In this document: piece by piece, positions 1-8,707 of the stretch
How the letters are laid out: each line of letters begins with the position of its first letter
How positions within the stretch are numbered: the first letter of the stretch is position 1
NCBI GenBank assembly: GCA_012727515.1
Contig: JAAYGZ010000097.1
Location: forward strand, 1 to 20,475
Reading direction: 5' to 3'
Source: Desulfovibrionales bacterium
GTDB taxonomy: Bacteria; Desulfobacterota; Desulfovibrionia; Desulfovibrionales; Desulfomicrobiaceae
DNA: 20,475 nt
Translations under genes and position numbers: made by a program
Notes under the pieces: model-generated
What the model was told of the DNA's origin: nothing
What the model saw: only the letters and a program-made list of their open reading frames with translations
Databases searched by the model: none

Positions 1-30
1 ATGTGACAATGGCCTATAGAATTGTCACAT
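1..30. repeat. Perfect 10-bp inverted repeat at the 3' end of the PAS gene
   Basis: ATGTGACAAT (1-10) and ATTGTCACAT (21-30) are exact reverse complements separated by 10 bases. The stop codon of the PAS-domain gene (14-16) sits in the loop. As RNA this would be a 10-bp stem, possibly the hairpin of a terminator whose U-tract lies outside the window. As DNA the half-sites look like CRP/FNR-type TGTGA/TCACA, but the 18-bp gap between them is too wide for a normal site. Confidence 0.5.
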
Positions 31-1378
31 CATGCAGGTAGCCATTAAGCGCATTTCTGCCGTTAAACCAGATCTCATCCTTTTCCTCTGGCCCGGATGA
101 AGTCATAAATTTTTCATCAAGCTCGGCAAGTTCTTCTTCCATGCCATCAGTGGCGCTGGACAGGTGCATAAGATGAGAATTTAAGTAGTGACACATGCCT
201 GCCGCTGTATTGCGCAGTACACGGTTGCGTTGATTTTCCAGGGCCTGGGTAATGTTTGATGCAATACCTTCATAATAGCGAATCTGTCCTGATTCATTTT
301 TCTTAACGCGGGCCGTAATATCCACTTCAATGGATTTTCCTGAAGTTGATTTTAATGTTACGTACTTGTTGGTAATAAAACCTTTATCTTCAAGTTCGGC
401 TAAAATTTCATCAATGACAACAGGATTTTCTGCAAAACTTTGCACATTACTCTGCAAGGCCACTTTTCTGCTTTCCAGACCCAATAATTCAATACCAGCA
501 TCATTGATATCCAGGAAAAATCCTTCCGGAGAAACAGTAAATGCCATGTCTTTTATCTTATGGAAAAAATTCTTATACTTGCGTTCACTTTTATGCAGGG
601 CCTGAATTGCCTGTTTTTCCTGGGTAATATCTCGAATTATGTGATCAATACGCTGTAGATTAGTTGATTTGCAGTACACAACATACCCTTCATCACGAAC
701 CCAGCGAATACTTTCATCCTGTCTGACAATTCTGTATTCCAGTTCATTAAATTCCATCATGGGCAAGGTATAATAAAAATTCTGGACCTTTTCACGGTCA
801 TCCGGGTGAACAAGTAAAAACAGCCCGCTTTCAGTAGCTTTTGATAAATTTCTGAGAGGAATGCCAAATAAAATTTCAGCCGCTGAATTGATAGATAAAA
901 TAGAATGATCTTCTGCAGAAAGTGAAATAACAACATCGTGCATGGAATGCAGAATGCTTTCAAGGCGTTCATTATGTTGTTGAACTTTGCGCAGTAATGC
1001 GCACCGTGAGGTAACATCACGCAGACTTACCATAACAAAATCATTTTTATCTGTGTGCAGTGGTGACAAAGTAAGTTCAACATAAAGTGTTTCTCCGACA
1101 AGCATACAATCATCCAGTGTTGTTGTCTGCTGGCTACGCAGAGTATCATCATAGGCATCCTGAACCTGTGAACGCATATATTCAGAAAATATATCCACCA
1201 GCATGTGTTCAGATATGGCATCTGCATCACTGGAAGTAATAGTGTACCAGGCAGAATTGGCAAAAACGACGCGCCCTTCATGCACTATAGCCAGGCCATC
1301 TTTCATGTTGTTTACAATTTCTGTGCAATGTATTCCTTGCTGAAGAATGCTCTTTCCATCCACAGTATGTTGAGACAT
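14..1378 (-). CDS. Triple-PAS sensory protein ending in a histidine-kinase-like dimerisation domain (no ATPase domain)
   Basis: The 454-residue product starts at the ATG at 1378, preceded by an excellent Shine-Dalgarno (AAAGGAGG). The longer frame reaching 1540 has no such site and would run through a terminator. Three PAS domains are visible at about residues 15-125, 140-252 and 262-382, the later two ending in the usual DIT/NIT linker. No transmembrane segment is seen, so it is probably cytoplasmic. The last 65 residues resemble a DHp helix: TAAGMCHYLNSHL has the phospho-acceptor-like His397 and the N of an H-box, but Tyr replaces Glu and His replaces Pro. The protein stops at TAG (14-16) where an ATPase domain would follow. 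Either it is truncated, or it is a non-kinase scaffold or sensor. It lies downstream of the DUF488 terminator, so it is probably transcribed separately. Confidence 0.85.
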   Translation of the reverse strand: MSQHTVDGKSILQQGIHCTEIVNNMKDGLAIVHEGRVVFANSAWYTITSSDADAISEHMLVDIFSEYMRSQVQDAYDDTLRSQQTTTLDDCMLVGETLYVELTLSPLHTDKNDFVMVSLRDVTSRCALLRKVQQHNERLESILHSMHDVVISLSAEDHSILSINSAAEILFGIPLRNLSKATESGLFLLVHPDDREKVQNFYYTLPMMEFNELEYRIVRQDESIRWVRDEGYVVYCKSTNLQRIDHIIRDITQEKQAIQALHKSERKYKNFFHKIKDMAFTVSPEGFFLDINDAGIELLGLESRKVALQSNVQSFAENPVVIDEILAELEDKGFITNKYVTLKSTSGKSIEVDITARVKKNESGQIRYYEGIASNITQALENQRNRVLRNTAAGMCHYLNSHLMHLSSATDGMEEELAELDEKFMTSSGPEEKDEIWFNGRNALNGYLHDVTIL

Positions 1379-1414
1379 TATTCCTCCTTTCATATACATG
1401 TCATATGATAAATA

Positions 1415-1442
1415 AAAAGGACGCTCCAAGGAACGCCCTTTT
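1415..1442 (-). terminator. Intrinsic terminator after the nitrosative-stress operon
   Basis: The arms AAAAGGACGCTCC and GGAACGCCCTTTT pair along 13 positions with two G-U wobbles. On the minus strand the hairpin is followed by an AT-rich T-run (TTTTTATTTAT). It sits 27 bases past the DUF488 stop and 36 bases before the PAS-gene start, so it should end the long upstream operon. The PAS gene would need a promoter in or next to this hairpin; none is convincing. Confidence 0.8.
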
Positions 1443-1469
1443 GCGAAGTAACAGAGACAACAGGACAGA

Positions 1470-1817
1470 CTAGTGGCTTTCTTTTTCCAGATATTCACGC
1501 AAGGCCACTGCCTGGTTGTAGTTGCTCTCGTGACTGGCAAAAAGCAGTGTCACAAGCCCTTCTCGCGCCTGAGCACGAATCTGCTGCACAGCCTCGACCT
1601 GAGCATCAAGTTCTGCAAAATATTTTTGCTTAAACTCCTGCCACTTTTCCGGATCATGCCCAAACCATTTGCGCAGCTCTGTACTTGGCCCAAGCTCTTT
1701 TGCCCATTGCCCGTGCAGATTTTCTTTTTTCAGCCCTCGTGGCCATAGGCGATCCACCAGAATGCGTATTCCGTCTTCTCCCACAGGGTCATAGACTCGT
1801 TTTATGGCAATAGTCAT
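1470..1817 (-). CDS. DUF488 (YeaO-like) family protein
   Basis: The product is a 115-residue soluble protein starting TIAIKRVYDP and containing VDRLWPRGL at about residues 23-31, the signature of the DUF488/YeaO family, and FASHESNYNQA near the C-terminus. The biochemical role of the family is not established. The ATG at 1817 fits the usual family N-terminus and has an AGGTG ribosome-binding site. The frame can be extended to 1856 but gains only an unrelated 13-residue leader. The gene is last in the NO-detoxification run, 42 bases after norZ with a hairpin in between, and is closed by the terminator at 1415-1442. The position suggests a role linked to nitrosative stress or redox, but this is inference from context only. 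Confidence 0.85.
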   Translation of the reverse strand: MTIAIKRVYDPVGEDGIRILVDRLWPRGLKKENLHGQWAKELGPSTELRKWFGHDPEKWQEFKQKYFAELDAQVEAVQQIRAQAREGLVTLLFASHESNYNQAVALREYLEKESH

Positions 1818-1828
1818 GGTGCACCTGG

Positions 1829-1852
1829 GCGCAAGGGCAAAAGCCCCTGCGC
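1829..1852 (-). other. Intercistronic hairpin between norZ and the DUF488 gene
   Basis: GCGCA-A-GGGC, AAAA, GCCC-C-TGCGC folds into a stem of 5+4 pairs with one A/C mismatch and a four-base loop. It fills most of the 42-base gap and ends just before the DUF488 ribosome-binding site. There is no U-tract, so it is more likely an RNA-processing or stability element, or a partial attenuator, than a true terminator. Confidence 0.55.
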
Positions 1853-1859
1853 ACAATGT

Positions 1860-4094
1860 TTATGCTTTTTTGAGAAAACTGAACCAGACAGCCCGCAATA
1901 TAAAGAGCAACAAGGCCAGGGCCCCTATTGCAAAAACCGTATCCGGCAACATGCGCAACCAGGTCACAGTGCGGATAAATTCACCAGATGCAATTTCAGG
2001 ACTGCGCGCAAACCACAGCCCTTCTTTAATGGCAAAATAAAACTGATAAAAACCGGCAGGAATCAGGCTTAACACCATCATGCCTGCCAAACCGATATTC
2101 AGCCCCCAGAAACTGTACCCCAGCAATTTATCCGACCAGGAGGCCTTGGGCACAATGTGGCGCACGGAAAATAACATAAGTGAAATCGCCAACATGCCGT
2201 ACACGCCAAAAAGTGCGCCATGAGAATGAATGGGCGTGGTATCAATGCCCTGGGCATAGTAAAGCACAATGGGCGGGTTGATTAAAAAGCCAAACACTCC
2301 GGCCCCGACAAGGTTCCAGAACGACACGGCCACAAAAAAATAAATGGGCCATCTGTACGCATAGTTCTGCCCGCCCTGGCCTGCGATTTTCAGATTATGT
2401 GCAGCTTCAAAGCCAAGCAGTGACAAGGGCACAACTTCCAGGGCTGAAAACACTGCGCCCAGAGCAACAATAATGGTTGGTGATCCGCTCCAGTAGAGGT
2501 GATGAAAGGTGCCGATGACCCCGCTGCCCAGGTATAAGAAAACAATAAAATAAACCGAAGTCAGGGCAAATTTCTTGCTGACAGCACCAATATGCGAAAG
2601 CAGAAAGGCCATGACCACAGTGGCAAACACCTCAAAAAAACCTTCCACCCACAAATGCACTACCCACCAGCGCCAGTATTCAGCATCAGCCAGGTGGCTG
2701 CCTTTGCCATAGAGCAGTCCAGCCATGTAAAAAAGTGGAATGGCAATGGAACTGTACAAAAGCATGTGTGTTAAACCACCACTGTCAGCCTCGGTACGCA
2801 AGGCTGGCTTAATGGCCCGCCACACCAGAATAAGCCAGATGATCATGCCAACAATAAGCAGGATCTGCCAGAAGCGGCCAAGTTCAATAAATTCATAGCC
2901 CTGATGGCCGAACAAAAAGCCATCGCCATCAAAAAAACCCATGACCGAGGACCATGTTCCGCCCAATGTGCCCAGCACAACAACAACCAGGGCGCCAAAC
3001 AAAAGCCCGGTCCACACAGCCTGACCTTTGGGTTCCTGGCCTACAAACGGGCCGATAAAAAGGCCGGCTGCCAGAAAACAGGTGGCAATAAAAAAGATCG
3101 CTAACTGAATATGCCAGGTGCGTGCTGCCGCATAGGGCAGGATAGTATCAATGGGAAAACCAAAAAATAAATTTCCCTCAACCGTGTAATGGGCTGTGAC
3201 TGCGCCCAGCCCCAGTTGCAGGGTAAAAAGCGCAATGGCAGTCAGAAAATATATCAGCGTGACTTTCTGGCTTGCAGTGGGCCGAGGCTCTGGAAAATCA
3301 AGTTTGAGTTGTACGCCTTCATCCTGACCAATATAGCGTTGATATACAAAAACAGCCCCGGCAATGCCAAAGATAAGCAGAATAACGCTGACAATGGACC
3401 AGATCAGAAAATCCGGCAAAGGCGTGTTGCCGACCAAGGGGTCATAGGGCCAGTTGGTGGTGTAGGTGTGCTCCGCATCTGGCCGCTGCGTGCCTGCAGA
3501 CCAGGCCAGCCAGGAAAAAAACGTCGTTATAATACGCCCTTCTTCCGCGTTGCGCACAATGCCGGCCTGTAATCCCATGCGGTCATTGCCGTTTTGAAAA
3601 AGCTCCGTGTAATAGGTCGTCAGAGCTGCAAAAGCCTCGGCCTGAAATTCTGTCAGGGTCAAGGCCTGAGACTGGGGATCATAGCGGTTTTGTTTTATTT
3701 CCTGCGTTACCAGGGCTTGCAGCCGGGCCTGATCAGCAGGGTCCAGATTGCTGAAGTCTTCATGGGTAAAGGCCCTGGCCTGCTCAGGATCAAGCCCCTG
3801 ATGTCTGGCTGCCAGGTAGAGTCCTGTGCGGTGCAGATAATCAGCAGACCAGTCAGGAGCCAGATACGCCCCATGCCCCCAGATGGTTCCAATATGCTGA
3901 CCGCCACGGCTGTAAAAATAGTTTTGTCCGTCTATAATATCTTCATGCGTGAACAGAACATTGCTGTTTGCATCTATAATCTGATTTGGAATAGGTGGTT
4001 TTTCTTTATGAATAGCATATCCGCCAAATATCAGCACACCAAAAGCCAGTACAAGAAAAAATGAATAAAACGCTTTTGCTTTTGGACTTGTCAT
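1860..4094 (-). CDS. norZ: Quinol-dependent nitric oxide reductase (qNOR)
   Basis: The 744-residue inner-membrane enzyme reduces 2 NO to N2O with electrons from the quinol pool. An N-terminal membrane anchor (about 9-27) is followed by an outer soluble domain (about 30-225) that replaces NorC, then a NorB-like bundle of about 12 helices. By homology, His328 (ARTWH) and His625 should bind low-spin heme b, His623 heme b3, and His480, His531 and His532 (VVHLWVEG, GTFHHLYW) the non-heme iron. The conserved Glu484 and Glu488 are present. Its length matches qNOR rather than the cytochrome-c-dependent type. The ATG at 4094 (MTSPKAK) follows AGGGGG at a spacing of 8. An extension to 4148 would run into the upstream hairpin. 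It lies 84 bases after hcp. No norR, norD or norQ is nearby. Confidence 0.95.
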   Translation of the reverse strand: MTSPKAKAFYSFFLVLAFGVLIFGGYAIHKEKPPIPNQIIDANSNVLFTHEDIIDGQNYFYSRGGQHIGTIWGHGAYLAPDWSADYLHRTGLYLAARHQGLDPEQARAFTHEDFSNLDPADQARLQALVTQEIKQNRYDPQSQALTLTEFQAEAFAALTTYYTELFQNGNDRMGLQAGIVRNAEEGRIITTFFSWLAWSAGTQRPDAEHTYTTNWPYDPLVGNTPLPDFLIWSIVSVILLIFGIAGAVFVYQRYIGQDEGVQLKLDFPEPRPTASQKVTLIYFLTAIALFTLQLGLGAVTAHYTVEGNLFFGFPIDTILPYAAARTWHIQLAIFFIATCFLAAGLFIGPFVGQEPKGQAVWTGLLFGALVVVVLGTLGGTWSSVMGFFDGDGFLFGHQGYEFIELGRFWQILLIVGMIIWLILVWRAIKPALRTEADSGGLTHMLLYSSIAIPLFYMAGLLYGKGSHLADAEYWRWWVVHLWVEGFFEVFATVVMAFLLSHIGAVSKKFALTSVYFIVFLYLGSGVIGTFHHLYWSGSPTIIVALGAVFSALEVVPLSLLGFEAAHNLKIAGQGGQNYAYRWPIYFFVAVSFWNLVGAGVFGFLINPPIVLYYAQGIDTTPIHSHGALFGVYGMLAISLMLFSVRHIVPKASWSDKLLGYSFWGLNIGLAGMMVLSLIPAGFYQFYFAIKEGLWFARSPEIASGEFIRTVTWLRMLPDTVFAIGALALLLFILRAVWFSFLKKA

Positions 4095-4153
4095 GATGCA
4101 GACCCCCTGAAATAAAATAGAGAGCTCTAACTGTTCGTTGCGTAACAAATACC

Positions 4154-4174
4154 AAGGGGAGCATAGCTCCCCTT
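4154..4174 (-). terminator. Hairpin between hcp and norZ (partial terminator or processing site)
   Basis: AAGGGGAGC and GCTCCCCTT form a perfect 9-bp stem with a three-base loop, five bases past the hcp stop. The following minus-strand sequence (GGTATTTGTTACG) has only a weak U-rich run. Complete termination is unlikely. A partial terminator or 3'-end stabiliser that sets the hcp:norZ ratio fits better. No good promoter is seen in the remaining gap. Confidence 0.6.
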
Positions 4175-4178
4175 GCTG

Positions 4179-5840
4179 CTATTGGCCAGCCATCATGGCA
4201 GCGATGTCATCGTCAACACTACCAATGGGCTTGAGATTAAAGGTTTCAATAACCACTTTGGCCACACCAGGCGATAAAAATCCCGGCAGAGTGGGGCCAA
4301 GACGAATACCCTTTACACCCAGAAACAAGAGGGCCAGCAGAACTGCCACGGCCTTTTGCTCGTACCAGGCAATGTCATAGGACACAGGCAGTTTATTGAT
4401 ATCATCCAGGCCGAAAACTTCTTTGAGTTTTAAGGCAATAAGGGCCAGGGAGTAGGAGTCATTGCACTGGCCTGCATCAAGTACGCGGGGAATACCGCCA
4501 ATGTCACCAAGATTAAGCTTGTTATAGCGGTACTTTGCGCACCCGGCGGTCAGGATAACAGTATCCTTGGGCAGGTTTTCTGCTACCTGAGTATAGTAGT
4601 CGCGGGATTTCTGACGGCCATCACAACCAGCCATGACCACAAAACGCTTAATTGCGCCAGATTTGACAGCCTCCACCACCTTGTCAGCCAAGGCCAGCAC
4701 CTGGTTGTGCGCAAAACCACCCACAATGCTGCCTGTTTCCAGTTCTGTGGGCGGCGGGCAGGTTTTGGCCTGGGCAATGAGCGCGGAAAAATCCTTGGCT
4801 CCGCCTGCAGGACGTTCTGCAATATGCGTTGCCCCTTCATAGCCAACCACGCCAGTGGTATAGAGGCGACCAAGATAGGTATTTTCTTTTTTAAGCGGCA
4901 CCAGGCAATTGGTGGTTAAAAGAATCGGGCCATTAAAGGCTTCAAAGTCTTTGTTCTGATGCCACCAGGAGCTGCCGTAATTACCGACAAAATGTGCGTA
5001 TTTCTTAAAGGCCGGATAATAGTTGGCCGGGAGCATTTCTCCGTGCGTATAGACATCCACGCCCGTGCCTTCAGTCTGCTTGAGCAGCTCTTCCATGTCT
5101 TTTAAGTCATGGCCGCTGATAAGAATGCCCGGATTTTTGCCCACGCCGATATTGACCTGGGTGATTTCAGGGTGCCCATAGGTGCTGGTGTTGGCAGTAT
5201 CCAGCACAGCCATGGCCGCAACAGCCACTTCTCCGGCCTTCATGAGCAAGGCAATCATTGCATCCACTGACAGGTCTTTTGTTGTTGAAGCCAGGGCTTC
5301 ACGCATGAAATCATCAACATCTGCATTGCGGTATCCAAGCACTGCCGCGTGCTCAGCGTAGGCGGCAATACCTTTGAGGCCAATAATCAAAAACTCGCGC
5401 AACGAACGCACATCTTCGTTTTCTGTTGCCAGAATACCCACGGTTCTGGCCTTGTCCGCAAAAGATGAGGCAGGGCCGGTCCAGGTGGCTGCATCAGGCA
5501 GGGCTTCGGAAAATTCCTTGCCATGCGCAGCCTTATAGGCAGCTGAAAATGTATTCTTGAGTTTGTCGCGCCGGGCCAGGGCCTCTTCAATCATGCCCAC
5601 AAAGCGAACATCGTCCCAGTTGGCATTGGTAATGGTTGCAAAAAGACCCTGAAGGATAAAATCATCATCGGTACGATCTGGCTGGCCCAGTTCTTTGAGA
5701 CGCTCGCCATAGACAGCAATGCCTCGCAACACAAAAATCAACAGATCCTGTAAATTAGCTGTTTCTTCCGGTTTGCCGCACATACCTTTGACTGTGCATC
5801 CGGTATTTTTTGCTGTTTCCTGACACTGAAAACAAAACAT
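4179..5840 (-). CDS. hcp: Hydroxylamine reductase / hybrid-cluster protein, class I
   Basis: The 553-residue cytosolic iron-sulfur enzyme belongs to a family that reduces hydroxylamine to ammonia in vitro and is now linked to NO reduction and S-nitrosylation in nitrosative stress. The N-terminal C3-x2-C6-x8-C15-x5-C21 pattern binds the cubane cluster of Desulfovibrio-type class I Hcp. Hybrid-cluster ligands are recognisable: His in TYGHPE, Glu in THGEMLP, Cys in TTNCLVP, MAGCDGR, TAGCAKY and AGQCNDS, and Glu/Lys in WYEQKAV. No key residue is missing. The ATG at 5840 (MFCFQCQ) has AAGGAGG 6-7 bases upstream; the frame upstream of it is not family-like. It lies 70 bases after the flavodiiron gene and upstream of norZ. 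No Hcr reductase gene is adjacent, so the electron donor is encoded elsewhere. Confidence 0.97.
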   Translation of the reverse strand: MFCFQCQETAKNTGCTVKGMCGKPEETANLQDLLIFVLRGIAVYGERLKELGQPDRTDDDFILQGLFATITNANWDDVRFVGMIEEALARRDKLKNTFSAAYKAAHGKEFSEALPDAATWTGPASSFADKARTVGILATENEDVRSLREFLIIGLKGIAAYAEHAAVLGYRNADVDDFMREALASTTKDLSVDAMIALLMKAGEVAVAAMAVLDTANTSTYGHPEITQVNIGVGKNPGILISGHDLKDMEELLKQTEGTGVDVYTHGEMLPANYYPAFKKYAHFVGNYGSSWWHQNKDFEAFNGPILLTTNCLVPLKKENTYLGRLYTTGVVGYEGATHIAERPAGGAKDFSALIAQAKTCPPPTELETGSIVGGFAHNQVLALADKVVEAVKSGAIKRFVVMAGCDGRQKSRDYYTQVAENLPKDTVILTAGCAKYRYNKLNLGDIGGIPRVLDAGQCNDSYSLALIALKLKEVFGLDDINKLPVSYDIAWYEQKAVAVLLALLFLGVKGIRLGPTLPGFLSPGVAKVVIETFNLKPIGSVDDDIAAMMAGQ

Positions 5841-5910
5841 ACATAACCTCCTTGCTGAGTTCAAAATGAAAGGATTTTCATAACATCAAGAACAGTATCA
5901 TCTTTTGATT

Positions 5911-7080
5911 CTAAAATCCAGCCTCGCGGTGCTTGGTCGCAATAGTCTCAGCCAGCACGTCCAGGGCTGCCAGGGTATCCTCTTTGGGCACGCCTTTGCA
6001 CAGCACAGGCTCCAGCACCTCAACTTTAAGATTGGGAATCATCCCGGCCAGGGTTTCCACTGTTTTTCCGCCCCAGCCAAAAGAACCAATAATGGACAGA
6101 AACTGCGCCTTGGGTCGCAAGGCATTGGCCAGAAATGCCGCATAGGCCGCCAGGGGATGTGGACCAGCCAGAACTGTCGGCACACCAAGGACAATAGTCC
6201 CTGCATCCACCAAGGCCATGGCCAGTTTGCCGATATCTGTTACTGCCAGATTAAAAAGCTCCACGCTCACGCCTCGCTCAATCAGCGCCGCAGCCAGGTG
6301 ATCGACCATGATACGTGTGCTGCCATGCATGGAAACATAGGGAATAACTACTGTATTATGCGCTGATGCCGAACACCACGAGCGATAGGCGTCTAAAATC
6401 CATGCTGGCTGGTCATAGATCTGCCCATGGCTGGGGGCAATCATCTGGATATCATAGTTGGAGATCTTTTCCAGATTTTTACTGATCATGGAGCGAAACG
6501 GCATCATAATTTCCGCAAAATAACGTTTTGCCGCTTCATGCACCCTGCCCTGATCAACCACAAAAAGATCACTTGTTGCAATGTGCGAGCCCAGGAAATC
6601 ACAGCTGAAGAGAATTTTATCTTCAGCCAGGTATGTTGCCATTGTTTCAGGCCAGTGCACCCAGGGCGTATGAATACAGGTCAGTGTTTTATTGCCAAGG
6701 GAGATGGTCTCTCCATCTGCAACAACATGAAAGGACTCTTCTGCAACAGGAAGTAAATCCAGTAAAAATGTTTTTGCCTTGGGCGTACAGACTATTTTTG
6801 CCTGCGGAAAACGCTGCAAAACATGCGGAATAGATCCGGCATGATCCTGTTCTGCGTGATGCGCAATGATGTAATCAATCTGCTCTACATGCTGAAGTGA
6901 AGAAAACAGTGTTTCGACAAATGCAGGATCAACAGTATCAAGCAAGGCTGTTTTTTCTGATCCGCGAATAAGATATGCATTGTAGCTTGTTCCATCTGGC
7001 AAAGGGACAAGTGAATCAAACAATCGTCGATCCCAATCCACCACGCCAACCCAATACACTGATTCAGCGATTTTTCTCAT
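5911..7080 (-). CDS. fprA: Class A flavodiiron protein (NO/O2 reductase; rubredoxin:oxygen oxidoreductase type)
   Basis: The 389-residue cytosolic enzyme has an N-terminal metallo-beta-lactamase-like diiron domain (about 1-245) and a C-terminal flavodoxin-like FMN domain (about 250-385). The diiron ligands are all present: H75-x-E77-x-D79-H80, H142, D161 and H218. Members reduce O2 to water and/or NO to N2O; sequence alone does not settle the preference, but the neighbours hcp and norZ favour NO. There is no fused rubredoxin domain, so a separate rubredoxin must donate electrons, and none is encoded in the window. The ATG shares its A with the TAA of the upstream diguanylate cyclase gene (TAATG), and GGAG lies 8 bases upstream, which suggests translational coupling. 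Confidence 0.96.
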   Translation of the reverse strand: MRKIAESVYWVGVVDWDRRLFDSLVPLPDGTSYNAYLIRGSEKTALLDTVDPAFVETLFSSLQHVEQIDYIIAHHAEQDHAGSIPHVLQRFPQAKIVCTPKAKTFLLDLLPVAEESFHVVADGETISLGNKTLTCIHTPWVHWPETMATYLAEDKILFSCDFLGSHIATSDLFVVDQGRVHEAAKRYFAEIMMPFRSMISKNLEKISNYDIQMIAPSHGQIYDQPAWILDAYRSWCSASAHNTVVIPYVSMHGSTRIMVDHLAAALIERGVSVELFNLAVTDIGKLAMALVDAGTIVLGVPTVLAGPHPLAAYAAFLANALRPKAQFLSIIGSFGWGGKTVETLAGMIPNLKVEVLEPVLCKGVPKEDTLAALDVLAETIATKHREAGF

Positions 7081-8153
7081 TATGCACGCTCCACAGTTAT
7101 ATGTTTTTTTTGAAATACAACCACCTTGTTTCGTCCTGTTCGCTTTGCTTCATACAGCGCCATGTCTGCATTTTTATAGAGATCACATGGAGTTGTATGG
7201 GTATCACACTGGGCCACGCCAATACTGATGGTCAGGGGCGTTGCGGTCTGCGCAAAACTCTGCTCCACTATGGAGCGTAGCTTTTCCGCCAGAGCCAAGG
7301 CCTGGGATGCGTCTGTATCCGGAGCCAGAACAACAAACTCTTCACCTCCGACACGAAACAGCCCGTCTGTTTTGCGCAGAGCCTGACGCATATATTCAGC
7401 CAGTTTTTTAAGCACGCCATCCCCGGCCGCATGACCATGATTGTCATTGATGGTCTTGAAGTGGTCTATGTCAAGAAGACATAGGGAAAAAGGCCTCCCG
7501 GAGCGATCAAGGCGCAGTGTTTCCTCTTCCAGCCGGGCGTCAAAAGCTCCCCGGTTGCCCACATTGGTCAGCGCATCGTGGGTGGAGCGGTATTCCATAG
7601 TTCGGACTCCAACCTTGACCACGAGCAGAACCAGAAAGGTGGAAAAAAATAAAAATCCGATATAATATAGTAACAAACGGATATTATTTGTTTTTCGATC
7701 TGAATTAAGCACTTTATGCAGCAGAAGATAATTACTGCTTCCCCAGAGTTTTGCACTGCTTAAAGCAAAATGCGCGTCAAAACATTCGGGATCAAGTCGA
7801 TAGGCTTCAACACTGGATTTAAAATCATCCCACTCAGTATGCATTTTGTGCAGATGCTGCACAAGGTCTGCATTAAAATGAACAAAAGATGTATGCCCTG
7901 CTCCACGCAGATAATAATCAAAAACACCATCAACCATGGCTATGGTCTGGGCAGATGCATCAGAATTTTTCTGCAGTTCCAGATTGGCAATGCGCTGCAC
8001 TGATCCACGGATCAATCCAAGTTCATTGATAAGTACAGCATCGTTGTGCAGTGCAGTGTAAATGCTGTAAATATGTATGGCGATAAAGATATTTGCAGCC
8101 AGAAACAGTGTTGCGCCAAATGTCAGAACAGCAGATGTGGAAACTGCACGCAT
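7080..8153 (-). CDS. Membrane diguanylate cyclase with NarX/PilJ-like outer sensor domain
   Basis: The 357-residue protein should make c-di-GMP from two GTP. Transmembrane helices at about 8-30 and 158-180 flank an outer helical domain. Residues 42-60 (INELGLIRGSVQRIANLEL) resemble the P-box-like helix of NarX/PilJ-type sensor domains. The C-terminal GGDEF domain (about 190-350) has an intact active site GGEEF (269-273), metal-binding LLDIDHF and an RxxD inhibitory site (R260-D263) five residues before it, so an active, feedback-inhibited enzyme is expected. The ATG at 8153 has TAAGGAT six bases upstream. It lies 16 bases after the HPP gene and overlaps the flavodiiron start by one base. The ligand is unknown; nitrate, nitrite or a related species is a context-based guess. 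Confidence 0.9.
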   Translation of the reverse strand: MRAVSTSAVLTFGATLFLAANIFIAIHIYSIYTALHNDAVLINELGLIRGSVQRIANLELQKNSDASAQTIAMVDGVFDYYLRGAGHTSFVHFNADLVQHLHKMHTEWDDFKSSVEAYRLDPECFDAHFALSSAKLWGSSNYLLLHKVLNSDRKTNNIRLLLYYIGFLFFSTFLVLLVVKVGVRTMEYRSTHDALTNVGNRGAFDARLEEETLRLDRSGRPFSLCLLDIDHFKTINDNHGHAAGDGVLKKLAEYMRQALRKTDGLFRVGGEEFVVLAPDTDASQALALAEKLRSIVEQSFAQTATPLTISIGVAQCDTHTTPCDLYKNADMALYEAKRTGRNKVVVFQKKHITVERA

Positions 8154-8169
8154 AGTCCATCCTTATGGG

Positions 8170-8706
8170 CTAAAACCAGAATTCAGGATAACGCCGGTTG
8201 TGCGGAATATTATTTACAAGCACTGCAACACACAGCAACAACACCACCCCAAAGGCCACTGGCGTAAGCACATACCAAAAACCCAGCGTATGCACTGCTT
8301 CTCCGCCAATAACTGCATTTAATGCCGTGGCTCCGCCAGGAGGATGCAGTGTTTTGGTCAGGTGCATAAGGACAATGGCTGTTGCAACAGCTACAGCAGC
8401 AGCCAGCCACGGCCAGGCGCCCAGGATATTCCAGGCCGCAACACCAACCAGCGCTGACAGAACATGCCCGCCAAAAACATTGCGTGGCTGGGCCAATGGG
8501 CTGCGCACAGCCCCGTACACCAACACAGATGTAGCCCCAAAAGAGGCAATGAGCAATGTCTGTCCCTGAGAGTCCAGCCAGATGCTCTGGACAAGCCCCA
8601 TCAGCGACATGCCCAGAAAAGCCCCGATCCAGGACCAAAGCATCTCGCTGCTGCGAACTCGGGGAGGGCTTTGCGTGGTTCCACGCATTTTACGGAAATA
8701 TTCCAT
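8170..8706 (-). CDS. HPP-family integral membrane protein
   Basis: The product has 178 residues and about five transmembrane helices. It carries the family-defining HPPGGATAL motif, and SFGATSVLVYG followed by LAQPRNVFGGH, both typical of the HPP family (Pfam PF04982). Plastid and cyanobacterial members have been linked to nitrite transport; most bacterial members are uncharacterised. The chosen ATG at 8706 lies one base after the TAG of the CBS gene (TAGCATG), with GGAG five bases upstream, which points to coupled translation. A longer frame to 8730 would overlap the CBS gene and adds nothing conserved. In many genomes HPP and CBS modules are fused in one protein; here they are separate adjacent genes. 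A nitrite or other anion transport role in this NO operon is inference. Confidence 0.9.
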   Translation of the reverse strand: MEYFRKMRGTTQSPPRVRSSEMLWSWIGAFLGMSLMGLVQSIWLDSQGQTLLIASFGATSVLVYGAVRSPLAQPRNVFGGHVLSALVGVAAWNILGAWPWLAAAVAVATAIVLMHLTKTLHPPGGATALNAVIGGEAVHTLGFWYVLTPVAFGVVLLLCVAVLVNNIPHNRRYPEFWF

Positions 8707-8707
8707 G

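Noticed and set aside
1..30. CRP/FNR/HcpR-type binding site
   Set aside because: Half-sites are TGTGA/TCACA-like, but the 18-base spacing and the location at a gene 3' end do not fit the usual 6-base spacing.
1379..1540. N-terminal extension of the PAS protein to base 1540
   Set aside because: It would cross the terminator and overlap the DUF488 gene, while a near-perfect ribosome-binding site precedes the ATG at 1378.
5841..5910. Separate hcp promoter with an HcpR site in the 70-base gap
   Set aside because: No TTGTGA-N6-TCACAA-like palindrome or well-spaced -35/-10 pair could be found.
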